Source: Luscinia megarhynchos
Taxonomy: Eukaryota; Chordata; Aves; Passeriformes; Turdidae
DNA: 64,000 nt
Direction: 5' to 3'
Assembly (NCBI GenBank): GCA_034336665.1
Contig: CM067592.1
Span: forward strand, 41,529,735-41,593,734
The stretch's first letter is position 1; the number at the start of each line of letters is the position of its first letter. Position numbers and translations under genes: made by a program. Under the pieces are notes generated by a model. The model worked only from the letters and a program-made list of their open reading frames with translations. It was not told the origin of the DNA and made no database searches. Shown in pieces: positions 62,739 to 64,000 of the stretch.

Positions 62739-63185
62739 TCTCCTAACTTGACACTCTTTCCTCTGAGAGGCTCGATTTCAGTATTTATCCCTGTGTGGGC
62801 TGGCTTTCCACAATGATATTTTAGTAAAGCTCTTGTATTTGTCCAGCTGGTGTTATTTCTCCAGGTGTTTCTGAGCAATGGAGAAAGCATTAACATGCTG
62901 GGTTACTTGCTTTCAGTCCTTCTACCCCTGTTCCTGAGTCTTCAAACAAGCCAGAAGCTGTGCATCTTCTCTGGAGAGGGCAACAGTGATCATGTTTAAA
63001 AACAGAGATAGGCATTTTTGTGGGACTTTCAAAGAGCTGGTATGAGTTACAGAACTCTGCACTGACTCTGAAGCTTTCATAAAACCCACCACCAAGCTTT
63101 TTGCTCGAGATCTTTTTTAATACAGAGGAGAGTTACCTGTGGTGTTACACGATGGGTGTACCCAGACACTTCATGCATGTGATAC
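62739..63185. other. Unique non-coding sequence
   Basis: No gene or repeat is recognised. It lies downstream (3') of the candidate exon at 63186-63386 on the - strand, and would be intron if that exon is real. Confidence 0.4.
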
Positions 63186-63386
63186 CTGTGTAAGAAGGGT
63201 ATTTTGAGTCTCCCAGTGAAGTGATACCATAGTTCCAGGCACACCATGCCATCTAGCAAAGCATGCTGCAAGGTAGCACGTCTCCTTGACTTTGCAAGAG
63301 CCTTTGTTCTCCTTGCTGGGATAGATGTCATAGAGGGCTATGCCAGCTATATACATGGTGAAGGATTCAGGTTCCACATAGTAACA
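63186..63386 (-). other. Candidate internal coding exon, unidentified
   Basis: On the - strand a pyrimidine-rich stretch ending in CAG (a textbook acceptor) precedes 201 nt that are open throughout (67 codons) and end in CACAG followed by GTATCA, a good donor. The reading frame starting at the acceptor codes for a segment beginning CYYVEPESFTMYIAG and ending NTLLTQ. It has six cysteines, a possible short hydrophobic stretch (about residues 11-22) and a Lys/Glu-rich middle. Its length is a multiple of three, so it could be a phase-0 exon. I cannot name a family. The alternative is chance: such AG...GT-flanked open stretches occur at random in 64 kb. No neighbouring exon was found, which is unsurprising if introns are long. 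Confidence 0.25.
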
Positions 63387-64000
63387 CTGAAAAAAGGAAA
63401 AACTTTTAGGTGTGAATGAAGAGGATTCATCAATTTGTTTTATACTGTATCAAACAAAGGGCTTATTTTCTCGTAGTCTATAAAAATAGCAAAAAACGGT
63501 TTAATTTCTAAATGACATATCATTTTGATAATGGTATTTTACATTTTCAAGTACTGAAGGTTACAGATCTTTTTTCTTTCCACATTGAAAGATTTTACTG
63601 TTTGAAACCAAATCACTGACTGCTCTAGTAGCTCCATTTTTATTTTATGTATTTTTATTTATTGATACATTTACTGCTCACTGTACTCCTAAGGTGGAGA
63701 ATGCTCAAAGTATCACAGGAGAAAACCAGGGCATGAGAGGAATCTAACTTCATGGTATTACTTCTCCCTTTTTAAAAGATTTCTTTCCCAAAATACGCTG
63801 CCTTGTGTTCAGCAGAGGTTTCATTGTGTTTTTGCAAACTCTCACTTTTTGAATTATTCTGCAGTCTGTGGCAAAGCCCTATTTTAAAAACATTTCTATG
63901 TGTCCATATATATCACAAAAAAGATAGTTAATACTGAACTTTTTGTACCTCCTTATCCCTTATTCTAGAGCAGACTGATTTTGAAGTTTTTACTGCTGAA
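63387..64000. other. Unique AT-rich sequence to the window end
   Basis: No gene or interspersed repeat is recognised. A T/A-rich simple stretch lies near 63636-63665. Confidence 0.5.

Noticed and set aside
62669..62896. Arg/Glu-repeat frame on the - strand
   Set aside because: It is a translation of the (CCCTTT)n tract.
1..64000. CRISPR arrays, operons, ribosome binding sites, tRNA or rRNA genes
   Set aside because: No regularly spaced direct repeats, no closely packed same-strand genes, no tRNA B-box-like arms or rRNA segments were seen. The repeat content shows a vertebrate nuclear genome.

Overview
The window looks like non-coding DNA from a bird nuclear genome, most likely a songbird. 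It is AT-rich overall and has no convincing protein-coding gene, no tRNA or rRNA gene, no CRISPR array and no bacterial-style operon. The organism call rests on interspersed repeats: seven loci of the CR1 LINE family that dominates avian genomes, four avian-type endogenous-retrovirus LTRs, and no Alu- or L1-like sequence. The songbird part of the call comes from my recollection of LTR families (especially the one ending at 7665) and was not checked against a database.

Layout. 1-6709: AT-rich unique sequence. 6710-7665: putative solo LTR, + strand. 7666-10123: unique, with a GC-richer patch near 8780-9160. 10124-13003: long CR1 on the - strand, interrupted at 11545-12170 by a + strand LTR. 13004-15231: unique with simple repeats. 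15232-16800: second CR1 (-). 16801-20910: unique, with possible LTR debris at 17150-17420. 20911-21550: third CR1 (-). 21551-28862: unique, including an unusually long open frame (25618-26322) and a homeodomain/POU-motif-rich stretch (28390-28680). 28863-29933: LTR on the - strand. 29934-37874: unique. 37875-38507: very old, L3-like CR1 (-). 38508-44698: unique, with a striking G/T-rich tract at 43395-43575. 44699-45628 and 46431-47110: two further CR1 loci (-), the second apparently made of two different CR1 pieces. 47111-55561: unique. 55562-57247: long LTR (+) carrying a GC-rich 160-171 bp tandem repeat. 57248-64000: unique, with a short CR1 tail at 58401-58500, a (CCCTTT)n tract at 62675-62738, and one candidate spliced exon on the - strand at 63186-63386.

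The pieces do not form a pathway. The record is one of transposon layering: old L3-like CR1, then CR1 copies all in one orientation, then LTR insertions, one of them inside a CR1. Two of the LTRs (28.9 kb and 55.6 kb) share a short internal motif and similar starts, so they probably belong to one ERV lineage. The window is probably a gene desert or a very large intron. The candidate exon near 63.3 kb is the only place where I would look first for a host gene.
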